Source: Pontederia crassipes (lineage: Eukaryota > Streptophyta > Magnoliopsida > Commelinales > Pontederiaceae). Taken from it: a stretch of DNA of 64,000 nucleotides. Position numbers and translations under genes: made by a program. Below the pieces are notes generated by a model that ran no database searches, was not told where the DNA came from, and saw only the letters and a list, made by a program, of their open reading frames with translations. The stretch spans positions 68,044,696 through 68,108,695 of the forward strand of contig CM060188.1 of the NCBI GenBank assembly GCA_030549335.1, read 5' to 3'. Within the stretch, counting starts at the first letter, position 1, and every line of letters begins with the position of its first letter. This document shows positions 11,200-22,907 of this stretch, in pieces.

Positions 11200-14100
11200 A
11201 AAACACGAGTAAAAGGCGTGCGCGCGAAATTTTGCATCCCCGGAAAACTTTCTCCCAAGTCCATTTTTTCGTCCCAATCATCTCACCATGCATCAACAGG
11301 CACGTAAGCGTAAAAAATTCGCATCTTTCGACAGCGTAAAGAATTTCCTATTTTTTTTACCTTCTTGGCTGAAAACATGAGTAAACGGCGCGAAAAGCCG
11401 CACGCGTGAAATTTCGCACTCCCAGAAAATTTTCGCCCGAGTCTATTTTTTCATCCCAATGATGTCACCATACAACAAGATGCACGATAGTGTAAAAAAT
11501 TTTGCATCTTTTGACAGTGTCAAAAATTTTGCATCTTTTGACCTTCTTTGCTGAAAACACTAGTAAAAGGCGCACTAGCGAAATTTTGCAGCCCCGGAAA
11601 CTTTCACCCGTGTCCATTTTTTTGTCCAATCATCTCACCATGCATCAACAGGAACGAAACCGTCGAAAATTTCACATCTTTTGACAGCGTAAAAAATTTC
11701 GCATTTTTTGACCTTATTGTTTGAAAACACGAGTAAAAGGCACGCGCGCGAAATTTTGCACCCTCGGAAAATTTTCGCCCGAGTCCATTTTTTCATCCCA
11801 ATCATCTCACCATGCATCATCAGGCATGAAAGCGTCGAAAATTTTGCATCTTTTGACAGCGTAAAAAATCTCTCATTTTTTGACCTTCTTGGCTAAAAAC
11901 ACGAGTAAAAGGCGCGCGCGCGAAATTTCGCACCCCCAGAAAATTTTCGCCCGAGTCCATTTTTTTGTCCCAATCATCTCATCATGCATCAACAAGCATG
12001 AAAGAGTCGAAAATTTTGCATCTTTTGACAGCGTAAAAAATTTCACATTTTTTGACCCTCTTGGCGGGAAATGAGTAAAAGGCGCGCGCACAAAATTTTG
12101 CACCCCCAAAAAATTTTCACCCGAGTCCATTTTTTCATTCCAATAATCTCACCATGCATCAACAGGCACGAAAGCGTCGAAAATTTTGCAACTTTTGATA
12201 GCGTAAAAAATATCGCATTTTTTTACCTTCTTGGCTGAAAACACGAGTGAAAGGCGCGCGCGCGAAATTTCGCATCGCCGGAAAATTTTCGCCCGAGTCC
12301 ATTTTTTCGTCCCAATCATCTCACCATGCATCAAAAGGCACGAAAGCGTAAAAAAATTTTGCATCTTTTGACCGTCTAAAAAATATCGCATTTTTTGACC
12401 TTCTTGGCTGAAAACACGAGTAAATGCCACGCGCGAGAAATTTCGTACCCCCCGAAAAATTTTCGCCCGAGTCCATTTTTTCGTCCCAATCATTTCACCA
12501 TGCATCAAAAGGCACGAAACCGTCGAAAATTTTGCATCTTTTGACCGTGTAAAAAATATCGCATTTTTTGACCTTCTTGGCTGAAAACACGAGTAAATGC
12601 CGCGCGCGAGAAATTTCGTACCCATGCATGGTGAAATTTTTCGCCCGAGTCCATTTTTTTCATCCCAATCATGTCACCATGCATCAACAAGTACGAAAGC
12701 GTCAAAAATTTTGCATCTTTTGACCGTGTAAAAAATTTCGCATTTTTTGACTTTCTTAGCTGAAAACACGAGTAAAAGGCGTGCGCGCAAAATTTCGCAC
12801 CCCCGGAAAACTTTCTCCCAAGTCCATTTTTTCGTCCCAATAATCTCACCATGCATCAACAAGCACGAAAGCGTCGAAAATTTTGCATCTTTTGACAGCG
12901 TAAAAAATTTCGCATTTTTTGACTTTCTTGGCTGAAAACACGAGTAAAAGGCGTGCGCGTGAAATTTCGCACCCCCGGAAAACTTTCTCCCAAGTCCATT
13001 TTTTCGTCCCAATCATCTCACCATGCATCAACAGGCACGAAAGCGTAAAAAAATTCGCATCTTTTGACAGCGTAAAGAATTTCCCATTTTTTAACCTTCT
13101 TGGCTGAAAACATGAGTAAACGGCGCGAAAAGTCGCACGCGCGAAATTTCGCACTCCCAGAAAATTTTCGCCCGAGTCCATTTTTTCATCCCAATGATGT
13201 CACCATACAACAACATGCACGATAGCGTAAAAAATTTCGCATCTTTTGACAGTGTCAAAAATTTCGCATCTTTTGACCTTCTTTGCTGAAAACACTAGTA
13301 AAAGGTGCGCTGGCGAAATTTTGTAGTCCCGGAAACTTTCATCCGTGTCCATTTTTTCGTCCAATCATCTCACCATGCATCAACGGGAACAAAACCGTCG
13401 AAAATTTCACATCTTTTGACAGCGTAAAAAATTTCGCATTTTTTGACCTTATTGGTTGAAAATACGAGTAAAAGGCACGCGCGCGAAATTTTGCACCCTC
13501 GAAAAATTTTCGCCCGAGTCCATTTTTTCATCTCAATCATCTCACCATGCATCAACAGGCTCGAAAGCGTCGAAAATTTTGCATCTTTTGGCATCGTCGA
13601 AAATTTCGCATTTTTTGACATTCTTGGCTGAAAACGCGAGTCAAAAGCGCGCACGCGAAATTTCGCACCCCCGGAAAATTTTCGCCGGAGTCTATTTTTT
13701 TGTCCCAATCATCTTATCATGCATCAACAAGCATGAAAGCGTCGAAAATTTTGCATCTTTTGACAGCGTAAAAAATTTCGCATTTTTTGACCCGCTTGGC
13801 TAATATCACGAGTAAAAGGCGCGCGCGCGAAATTTCGCACCCCCGGAAAATTTTCGCCCGAGTCCATTTTTTTGTCCCAATCATCTCATCATGCATCAAC
13901 AAGCATGAAAGCGTCGAAAATTTTGCATCTTTTGACAGCGTAAAAAATTTCGCATTTTTTGACCCTCTTGGCTGGAAATGAGTAAAATGCGCGCGCACAA
14001 AATTTTGCACCCCCAAAAAATTTTCACCCGAGTCCATTTTTTCATTCCAATAATCTCACCATGCATCAACAGGCACGAAAGCGTCGAAAATTTTGCAACT

Positions 14101-14500
14101 TTTGATAGTGTAAAAAATATCACGTTTTTTGACCTTCTTGGCAGAAAACACGAGTGAAAGGCGCGCGCACGAAATTTCGCATCGCCGGAAAATTTTCGCC
14201 CGAGTCCATTTTTTCGTCCCAATCATCTCACCATGCATCAAAAGGCATGAAAGCGTAAAAAATTTTGCATCTTTTGACCGTGTAAAAAATATCGCATTTT
14301 TTGACCTTCTTGGTTGAAAACACGAGTAAATGCCGTGCGCGAGAAATTTCATACCCCCCGGAAAATTTTCGCCCGAGTCCATTTTTTCGTCCCAATCATC
14401 TCACCATGCATCAAAAGACACGAAAACGACGAAAATTTTGCATCTTTTGACCGTGTAAAAAATATCGCATTTTTTACCTTCTTGGCTTAAAATACGAGTA
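11200..14500 (+). repeat. Multi-monomer duplication inside satellite I (offsets 1735 and 1907 bp)
   Basis: Rare markers occur twice. CACCATACAACAA with GATAG.GTAAAAAATT lies after 11461 and after 13196, and CCCGGAAACTTTCA.CCGTGTCC lies near 11591 and 13326, both 1735 bp apart. A cluster with a shortened GGAAATGAGTAAAA, ATTCCAATAATCTC and TTTTGCAACTTTTGATAG lies at 12061-12210 and 13968-14117, 1907 bp apart. The two offsets differ by 172, so the second copy gained one monomer between 13.45 and 13.97 kb. Part of the same variant set (GAGTAAATGCCGCGCGCGAG) reappears near 16050. Confidence 0.8.
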
Positions 14501-17500
14501 AATGTCGCACGCGTGAAATTTCGTACCACCGAAAAATTTTTGCCCGAGTCCATTTTTTCGTCCCAATCATCTTACCATGCATCAACAGGCACAAAAACGT
14601 CAAAAAATTCACATCTTTTGACATCGTAAAGAATTTCACGTTTATTGACCTTCTTGGCTGAAAACACGAGTAAAAGGCGCGTGGGCGAAATTTCGCACCC
14701 CTGGAAAACTTTCGCCCGACTCTTTTTTTTCGTCCCAATCAACTCACCATGCATCAACAGACATGAAATCATTGAAAAATTTGCATCTCCTGACAGCGTA
14801 AAAAATTTCGCATTTTTTGACCTTCCTGGTTCAAAACATGAGTAAAAGGCGCGAAATTTCGCACCGCCGAAAAATTTTCTTCCGAGTCCATATTTTTGTG
14901 CCAAACATGTCACCAGCATCAGCATGCACGAAAGCGTAAAAAATTTCGCATCTTTTGACGACGTCAAAAATTTCGCGTCTTTTAACCTTCTTTGCTGAAA
15001 ACACGAGTAAAAGGCGCGCGGGCGAAATTTTGCACCCCCGGAAAACTTTCACCCGAATCCATTTTTTCGTCCCAATCATCTCAGCATGCATCAACTAGCA
15101 AGAAACCGTCGAAAATTTCACATCTTTCGACAGCGTAAAATTTTTTTCATTTTTGACCTTCTTGGCAGAAAACACGAGTAAAAGGCGCGCGCGCCAAATT
15201 TCGCACCCCGAAAAATTTTCCCAAGAGTCTATTTTTTCGTCCCAATCATGTCACCATGCATCAACAGGCACGAAAGCGTCAAAAAGTTCGCATCTTTTGA
15301 CAGCGTAAAAAATTTCGCATTTTTGGACCTGCTTGGCTGAAAACACGAGTAAAAGGCGAGCACGCGAAATTTCGCACCCCCAGAAAACTTTCGCCCGATT
15401 CCATTTTTTCGTCCCAATCATCTCACCGTGCATCAACAGGGACGAAAACATCAAAAAATTTGCATCTTTTGACAGCGTAAAAAATTTCGCATTTTTTGAC
15501 CTTCCTGACTGAAAACATGAGTAAAAGGCGCGAAAAGGCACACACGCGAAATTTCACACCGCCGGAAAATTTTCTTCCGAGTCCATATTTTCGTCCCAAT
15601 CATGTCACCATGCATCAGCATGCACGAAAGCATAAAAAATTTAGCATCTTTTGACAGCGTCAAAAATTTCACGTCTTTTGACCTTCTTTGTTGAAAACAC
15701 GAGTAAAAGGCGCAAAATTTTGCACCCCCAGAAAACATTCACCCGAGTCCATTTTTTCGTCCCAATCATCTCACCATGCATCAACAGGAACGAAACCGTA
15801 AAAAATTTCGCATCTTTTGACAGCGTAAAAAATTTCGCATTTTTTGACCTTATTGTTTGAAAACACGAGTAAAAGGCGCGAAAAGGCGCACTGCCGAAAT
15901 TTTGCAGCCCCGGAAACTTTCATCCGTGTCCATTTTTTCGTCCCAATCATCTCACCATGCATCAAAAGGCACGAAAGGGTCGAAAATTTTGCATCTTTTG
16001 ACCGTGTAAAAAATATCGCATTTTTTGACCTTCTTGGCTGAAAACACGAGTAAATGCCGCGCGCGAGAAATTTCGTACCCCCCGAAAAATTTTCGTCCGG
16101 GTCCATTTTTTCGTCCCAATCATCATCATGCATCAACATGCATGAAAGCGTCAAAAGTTTTGCATCTTTTGATAGCGTCAAAAATTTTGCGTCTTTTGAG
16201 TAAAACGCGCGAAAAGGCGCGCAGGCGAAATTTTGCACCCCCGAAAAACTTTCACCCGACTCCATTTTTCGTCCCAATCATCTCACCATGCATCAACAGG
16301 CACGAAACCGTAAAAAATTTCGCATCTTTTGATAGCGTAAAAAATTTCACATTTTTTGACCTTCTTGGTTGAAAACACGAGTAAAAGGCGCGTGCGAGAA
16401 ATTTCGCACCCCCGAAAAATTTTTGCCCGAGTCCATTTTTTCGTCCCAATCATCTCACCATGCATCAGCACGAAAGCGTCGAAAAATTTGCATCTTTTGA
16501 CAGCGTAAAAAATTTCGTATTTTTTGACCTTCATGGTTGAAAACACGAGTAAAAGACGCGTGCGCAAAATTTTGCACCCTCGGAAAATTTGCACCAGAGT
16601 CCATTTTTTCGTCCCAATTATGTCACCAGGCATCAAGAGGCACGAAAGCATAAAAAAATTTGTATATTTTGACAGCGTAAAAAATTTTGCATTTTTTTAC
16701 CTTCTTGGCTGAAAACACGAGTAAAAGGCGTGCGCGGGAAATTTGGCACCCCTGGAAAACTTTCTCCCGAGTCCGTTTTTTCATCCCAATCATCTCACCA
16801 TGCATCAACAGGCACAAAAGCGTCAAAAAATTTGCATCTTTTGACAGCGTAAAAAATTTCGCATTTTTTGACCTTCTTGCCTGAAAACATGAGTAAAAGG
16901 CGCGCGTGCAAAATTTTGCACCCCCAAAAAATTTTCACCCGTCTATTTTTTCGTCCCAATCATGTCACCATGCATCAACATGCACGAAAGCGTAAAAAAA
17001 TTCGCATCTTTTGATAGCGTAAAAAATTTCGTGTTCTTTGACCTGCTTGGCTGAAAACACGAGTAAAAGGCGCGTATGCGAAATTTCGCAGGCCCGAAAA
17101 ACTTTCGCCCGAGTCCGTTTTTTCGTCCCAATCATCTCACCATGCATCAAAAGGCACCAAAGCGTCGAAAACTTCGCATATTTTGACAGCGTAAAAAATT
17201 TCGCATTTTTTCACCTTCTTGGCTGAAAACATGAGTAAAAAGCGCGAAAAGGCGGACATATGAAATTTCGCACCCCCAGAAAATTTTCGTACGAGTCCAT
17301 TTTTTCGTCCCAATCATGTCAACATGCATCAGCATGCATGCATAAAAAATTTCGCATCTTTTGACAGCGTCAAAAATTTCGCGTGTTTTGACATTCTTTG
17401 ATGAAAACACCAATAAAAGACGAGAAAAGGCGCGCGAGCGAAATTTTGCACCCCCGAAAAACTTTCACCTGAGTCCATTTTTTCGTCCCAATCATCACAC

Positions 17501-18079
17501 CATGCATCAACTAACATGAAACCGTCAAAAAATTTGCATCTTTCGACAGCGTAAAAAATTTCGCGTTTTTGACCTTCTTGGCTGAAAGCACGAGTAAAAG
17601 GCGCGCGCGCGAAATTTCGCACCCCCAGGAAATTTTTACCCGAGTCCATTTTTTCGTCCCAATAATCTCACCATGCATCAACAGGCACGAAAGCGTCAAA
17701 AATTTCGCATCTTTTGACAGCATAAAAAATTTCGTATTTTTTGACCTTCTTGGCTGAAAACACGAGTAAAAGGCGCGCACGCGAAATTTCGCACCCCCAG
17801 AAAATTTTTTTCCGAGTCCATTTTTTTCATCCCAATCATCTCACCATGCATCAACAACAGGCACGGAAGCGTAAAAAATTTTGCATCTTTTGACAGCGTA
17901 AAAAATTTCACGTTTTTTGACCTTCTGGGCTGAAAACATGAATAAAAGGGGCGCTTGCGAAATTTCTAACCCCCAGAAAATTTTTGCCAGAGTCCATTTT
18001 TTTGTCCCAATCATCTCACCATGCATCAACAGGCACGAAAGCGTCAAAAATTTCGCATCTTTTGACAGCGTAAAAAAAT

Positions 18080-21000
18080 TCGTGCCTTCTTATCTGAAAA
18101 CACGAGTAAAAGGCGCGCACGCGAAATTTCGCAACCCGGAAAATTTCTGCCCGAGTCTATTTTTTTGTCCCAATCATCTCACCATGCATCAACAGGCATG
18201 AAAGCGTAAAAGAATTCGCATCTTTTGACAGCATAAAAAAATTCGCATTTTTTTACCTTCTTAGCTGAAAACACGAGTAAAAAGCGCGCGCGCGAAATTT
18301 CGCACCCCTGGAAAATTTTTGCCCGAGTCCATTTTTTCGTCCCAATCATCTCACCATGCATCAACAGGCATGAAAGCGTCTAAAATTTCGCATCTTTTGA
18401 TAGTGTAAAAAAAATCACGGTTTTTGACCATCTTGGCTGAAAACACGAGTAACAGACGCGCGCGCGCGAATTTCGCTTCCCCAAAAAATTTTTGCCCGAG
18501 TCCATTTTTTCGTCCCAATCATCTCACCATGACTTAATAGTCACGAAAGCATAAAAAATTTTGCATCTTTTGATAGCATAAAAAAATTCACATTTTTTGA
18601 CCTTCTCGGTTGTAAACACGAGTAAAAGGCGCGCGCGCGAAATTTCGCACCCCCAGAAAATTTTCACCCGAGTCCATTTTTTTCGTCCCAATCATCTCAC
18701 CATCATCAACAGGAATGAACGCATCGAAAAATTCGCATCTTTTGACAGCGTAAAAAATTTCGTGTTTTTTGACCTTCTTGGCTGAAAACACGAGTAAAAG
18801 GCGCGAAAAGGCATGCTGGCGAAATTTCCCACACCCGGAAAACTTTCACCCAAGTCCATTTTTTCATCCCAATCATCTCACCATGCATCAACAATAGGCA
18901 AAAAAGCATAAAAAATTTTGCATCTTTTGACAGCGTAAAAAATTTCACGTTTTTTGACCTTCTTGGCTGAAAACACGAGTAAAAGACGCGCGCTGCGAAA
19001 TTTCGCATCCCCAGAAAATTTTTGCCTGAGTCCCTTTTTTCGTCCTAGTCATCTCACCATGCATCCACAGGCATGAAAGCGTAAAAAATTTTTCATCTTT
19101 TGACAGTGTAAAAAAATTCGCATTTTTTGACCTTCTTAGTTGAAAAGACGATTAAAAGGCGCGCGCGTGAAATTTTGCACCTCCGAAAAATTTTCAGCCG
19201 AGTCATTATTTTGTCCCAATCATCTCTCCATACATCAAAAGGCATAAAAGCGTCGAAAAATTTGCATCTTTTGATAGCATAAAAAATTTCACGTTTTTTG
19301 ATCTTCTTGGCTGAAAAGTTGAGTAAAAGGCGCGCGCACGAAATGTCGCACCGCAGAAAATTTTTGCCAGAATCCATTTTTTCGTCCCAATCATCTCACC
19401 ATGCATCAATAGGCATGAAAGCTTCGAAAATTTCGCATCTTTCCCTTTTTTTGATCTTCTTGCCTGAAAATACGAGTAAAAGGCGTGCGCGCGAAATTTC
19501 CCACCCCGGGAAAACTTTCACCCGACTCCATTTTTTCGTCCCAATCATCTCACCATGCATCAACAGGCACGAAAGCGTAAAAAATTTTGCATCTTTTGAC
19601 AGCGTAAAAAAAATCGCATTTTTTTACCTTCTTATCACGAGTAAAAGGCGCGCACAGCGAAATTTCGCACCCCCGAAAAATTTCTGCCCGAGTCTATTTT
19701 TTTGTCCCAATCATCTCACCATGCATCAACAGGCATGAAAGCGTAAAAAAATTTGCATCTTTTGACAGCGTAAAAAAATTCGCATTTTTTGACCTTCTTA
19801 GCTGAAAACACGAGTAAAAGGCGCGCGCGCGAATTTCGCACCCCCGGAAAATTTCTGCCCGAGTCCATTTTTTCGTCCCAATCATCTCATCATGCATCAA
19901 CAAACATGAAAGCGTAAAAAATTTTGCATCTTTTGACAGTGTAAAAAATTCACGTTTTTTGACCATCTTGGCTGAAAACACGAGTAAAAGACGTGCGCGC
20001 GAAATTTCGTTTCTCTAGAAAATTTTTGCCCGAGTCCATTTTTTCGTCCCAATCATCTCACCAAGAATCAATACACACGAAAGCATCGAAAATTTCGCAT
20101 CTTTTGACAGCGTAAAAAAATTCACGTTTTTTGTCCTTCTTGGCTAAAAACACGAGTAAAAGGCGCGCGCGCGAAATTTCGCACCCCCAGAAAATTTTCA
20201 CCCGAGTCCATTTTTTTCGTCCCAATCATCTCACCATGCATCAACAGGAATGAACGCATGGAAAAATTCACATCTTTTGACAACGTAAAAAATTTCGCAT
20301 TTTTTGACCTTCTTGGCTGAAAATACGAGTAAAAGACGCGAAAAGGAACGCGGGCGAAATTTCGCACACCCGAAAAACTTTCACTCGAGTCCAATTTTTC
20401 GTTCCAATCATCTCACCATGCATCAACAACAGGCACAGAAGCGTAAAAAAATTTGCATCTTTTGACAACGTAAAAAATTTCACATTTTTTGACCTTCTTG
20501 GCTGAAAACACGAGTAAAAGACGCGCGCGCGAAATCCAGAAAATTTTTGCCTGAGTCCATTTTTTCATCCCAATCATCTCACCATGCATCCACAGGCACG
20601 AAAGCATAAAAAATTTTGCATCTTTTGACAGCTTAAAAAAATTCGCGTTTTTTGACCTTCTTAGCTGAAAAGACGATTAAAAGGCGCGCGCGTGAAATTT
20701 CGCACCTCCGGAAAATTTTCACCCGAGTCCATTTTTTTGTCCCAATCATCTCTCCATGCATCAAGAGGCATGAAAGCGTCGAAAAATTTGCATCTTTTGA
20801 TAGCATAAAAAATTTCACATTTTTTTATATTCTTGGCTGAAAAGTTGAGTAAAAGGCGCGCGCACGAAAGTCGCACCCCAGAAAATTTTTGCCCGAATCC
20901 ATTTTTTCGCCCCAATCATCTCACCATGCATCAACAGGCATGAAAGCTTCAAAAATTTCGCATCTTTTGACAGCGTAAAAAAATTCCCTTTTTTTGACCT

Positions 21001-21266
21001 TCTTGCCTGAAAATACGAGTAAAAGGCGTGCACGCGAAATTTCGCACCTCGGGAAAACTTTCACCCGACTCCATTTTTTCGTCCCAATCATCTCACCATG
21101 CATCAATAGGCACGAAAGCGTAAAAAATTTTGCATCTTTTGACAGCATAAAAAATTCGCATTTTTTTACCTTCTTATCTGAAAACACGAGTAAAAGGCGC
21201 GCACGCGAAATTTTGCACCCCCAGAAAATTTCTGCCCGAGTCTATTTTTTTGTCCCAATCATCTCA
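18080..21266 (+). repeat. Nine-monomer higher-order repeat, about 1.54 kb, two full units plus a third start
   Basis: The marker TCTGCCCGAGTCTATTTTTT occurs at 18146, 19683 and 21231, spacings 1537 and 1548 bp (nine monomers would be 1548). Other rare markers repeat at matching distances: GGAATGAACGCAT at 18712 and 20247, and CTGAAAAGTTGAGTAAAA at 19311 and 20837. Each unit also contains CTTCTTAGCTGAAAAGACGATT. The third unit is cut off about 30 bp later by the LTR-like island. Confidence 0.85.
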
Positions 21267-21539
21267 TGATGCGTTAAATTTGTAACAATAAAATTTGCTA
21301 ACAAGTGCACTAGTCGCTCAAGTAATATAGTAAAAAGGAGTAAGAGTGTCGAACCCACGAGGAATATTATTAATTCAATATCTGAATCTTTAAATTAATA
21401 AGAGAGGAAAAACATGGATTTTGAAAATGAGTTTTATAAAATAAAATAAAGATAAGATAGTGGTGTTGAAGTTAGGTCTTAGGATGAAAATAGATCAGGA
21501 TAAATATTTGAACCATAAAAGATAAATTTAATCTTTAAA

Positions 21540-21880
21540 GATGGATTAGAGTCTCCTTAAAGTAATCTAACATGATTAACTTGTGGTCTCCACGACTAGC
21601 ATCCCTCAATCTAATCATATAGAACTATCTTAATTTAATAAGAATTGAAGTCTCCACGACTGGTACCCCCAAAATCATATTAAAATTAATATGCATTAAA
21701 TTGAATTCTCTAGACTATTAATCATTCCACAAACTGGTATAGATTAATAGACAACACAAACTTGATTCTCCACACACTAGTTATCAAATTTATGTCAATT
21801 ATTAATTCCAAATAAAATCAATTATAATTAGTATAATGAATTCTGAAATTAAACACTCCACAAACTGGTATATCCTAATT
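21540..21880. repeat. Short interspersed CTCCAC-ACTGGTA motifs in the LTR-like island
   Basis: Variants of TCTCCACGACTGGTA recur between AT-rich spacers: near 21587 (CTCCACGACTAGCATCC), 21652 (CTCCACGACTGGTACCC), 21728 (CCACAAACTGGTATAG), 21770 (CTCCACACACTAG) and 21857 (CTCCACAAACTGGTAT). The spacing is irregular at 40-90 bp. I can assign no function; it is a degenerate direct repeat in the putative U5 side. Confidence 0.6.
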
Positions 21881-22265
21881 CAAAAATTTAATTAACTAAT
21901 ATAAAAGCATTAAGCACAATTAATAATTGATCAGAAAAGATTAAAGCAAATAAAATAGGGTCCAAACATTTCCCTTCAATTAATAATCTCCTAGAATAAT
22001 AATCCTAAAAACATGGAGTTCATTCTAGAAATTCTGGAGAGATAATAAAATACAAATCATAAAAATTGAAAGAATTACACCAAAATAGAAGTAGAGCTCT
22101 TGAATTGGGCAGACAATCGGGCAGCCTCTCGGACTTGATCAGGGTCACGATCAACTTTCAACCGTCGCACCTCTCTCCTCTTGGTCGTAGCCTGCAGAGC
22201 TCACGACTCGCCGTGGAAGAAAACCTGAATTTCAGAGCACGAATTGAAACGATGGATTCTTCACG

Positions 22266-22273
22266 TATTTATA
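22266..22273 (-). promoter_or_regulatory. TATA box, minus strand, in the LTR-like island
   Basis: The - strand reads CCCTATAAATACGTG here, a canonical plant TATAAATA box. It lies just downstream (on the - strand) of a repeated CTCGGCCGTA motif region, as expected for a U3 promoter. A start site would fall around 22235-22245. No transcript evidence is available. Confidence 0.5.
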
Positions 22274-22298
22274 GGGTGCGGACGGCCTTCAATTTGAT

Positions 22299-22710
22299 CT
22301 CGGCCGTAATATCGTACGGTTGACATTAAAATTATGAGATAAACTCGGCCAAAGATAAATCCTTTTATCATTACGCCCAAAGATAAATCTTTCTAATCTT
22401 TACTCCCTTTGAATCTCGGCCGTAAGGAAAGAACTAAATCTTTACTCCCAAAGAGATAAAATTCCTTTTACTCCCTCCAAATCTCGGCCGTAAGGAAGGA
22501 ATTTAATCTTGTTACGCCCAAAAGATAAAATCATTCAATTGTTACTCCTTTTGAATCTCGGCCAAATTCATCTTCATGCCATTACGCCCAAAAGATAAAA
22601 TTCTTTTATCTTTACCCCTTCAAATCTTAGCCGTAACAACGAAGATTCCATATCATTACCCCCTAGAAATCTCGGCCGTAAGGAACTATTTTCTTTGAAT
22701 TTCGGCCGTA
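22299..22710. repeat. Eight degenerate CTCGGCCGTA motifs upstream of the minus-strand TATA box
   Basis: CTCGGCC occurs at 22299, 22344, 22415, 22483, 22557 and 22671, with variants near 22627 (CTTAGCCGTAA) and 22701 (TTCGGCCGTA). They are 40-75 bp apart and alternate with ATTACGCCCAAAGATAAA-like stretches. On the - strand they precede the TATA box, so they could be U3 enhancer repeats; that role is an inference from position. Confidence 0.65.
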
Positions 22711-22907
22711 TTTTGAATTTTCCTGCAAAATAATTATTCAAGTTTAATTAATCCATCCACAATTAAAATATTCAGAGAATTAGTAATTAAAATTAATAAA
22801 TCCAGAATTACGATTAAAAGTGACTAAAAATGATGCATGCCATGATTAAATTACAAAAAAATTAATTAAAATAATAATCTAAAATATGTTATATTTTGCA
22901 TGCATCA

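Larger units (their letters stand above)
3136..21266 (+). repeat. Satellite block I: about 105 tandem monomers of about 172 bp, + orientation
   Basis: The same landmarks return in order: CCCAATCATCTCACCATGCA, CACGAAAGCGTC, GCATCTTTTGACAGCG, TTTTTTGACCTTCTTGGCTG, AAAACACGAGTAAAAGGCG, a (CG)n run, GAAATTTCGCACCCCCG and TTTTCGCCCGAGTCCA. Neighbouring copies at 10840/11012 and 12747/12919 are exactly 172 bp apart. I define + orientation as the strand that reads CCCAATCATCTCACC. Each monomer has four AnTn tracts, a 12-bp palindrome GCGAAATTTCGC and an ATGCAT site. Differences between copies are mostly C/T or G/A at CpG. The frames visible on both strands shift phase every monomer (172 is 1 mod 3), end within one to three monomers and are not conserved genes. 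The family is not one I recognise. Confidence 0.97.
21267..22907 (-). mobile_element. LTR-like island, probable solo LTR (unclassified), 1641 bp
   Basis: This is the only non-satellite DNA between 3.1 and 64 kb. Its ends read TGATGC at 21267 and GCATCA at 22907, a 6-bp inverted repeat with the TG..CA form of an LTR. A TATA box points to the - strand (22266-22273), which would give U3 from 22907 down to about 22270 and R plus U5 beyond. No pol domain, primer-binding site or polypurine tract is present. The flanking bases are TCTCA and GATGG, so there is no target-site duplication, and satellite orientation differs on the two sides. The left terminus is slightly uncertain because TGATGC could be a diverged satellite CATGC. 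The 85-codon frame at 2066-2323 of the 20-kb range (22066-22323) shows no domain. Confidence 0.6.

Noticed and set aside
12747..12918. CENP-B box in the monomer
   Set aside because: The - strand reads ATGGACTCGGG, which fits the A-NN-CGGG half of the box, but the required TTCG half is AAAA here. Only a chance half-match.
3136..21266. CRISPR array
   Set aside because: The repeated unit is 172 bp with no unique spacers between short repeats, both flanks lack cas genes, and the sequence is of plant type.
22066..22323. 85-codon gene in the LTR-like island
   Set aside because: No domain, overlaps the putative promoter on the opposite strand, and has no neighbouring coding sequence.
21267..22907. 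DNA transposon (TIR element) instead of an LTR
   Set aside because: The terminal inverted repeat is only 6 bp and has TG..CA form, and there is no target duplication or transposase. An LTR fits better, though family membership stays open.
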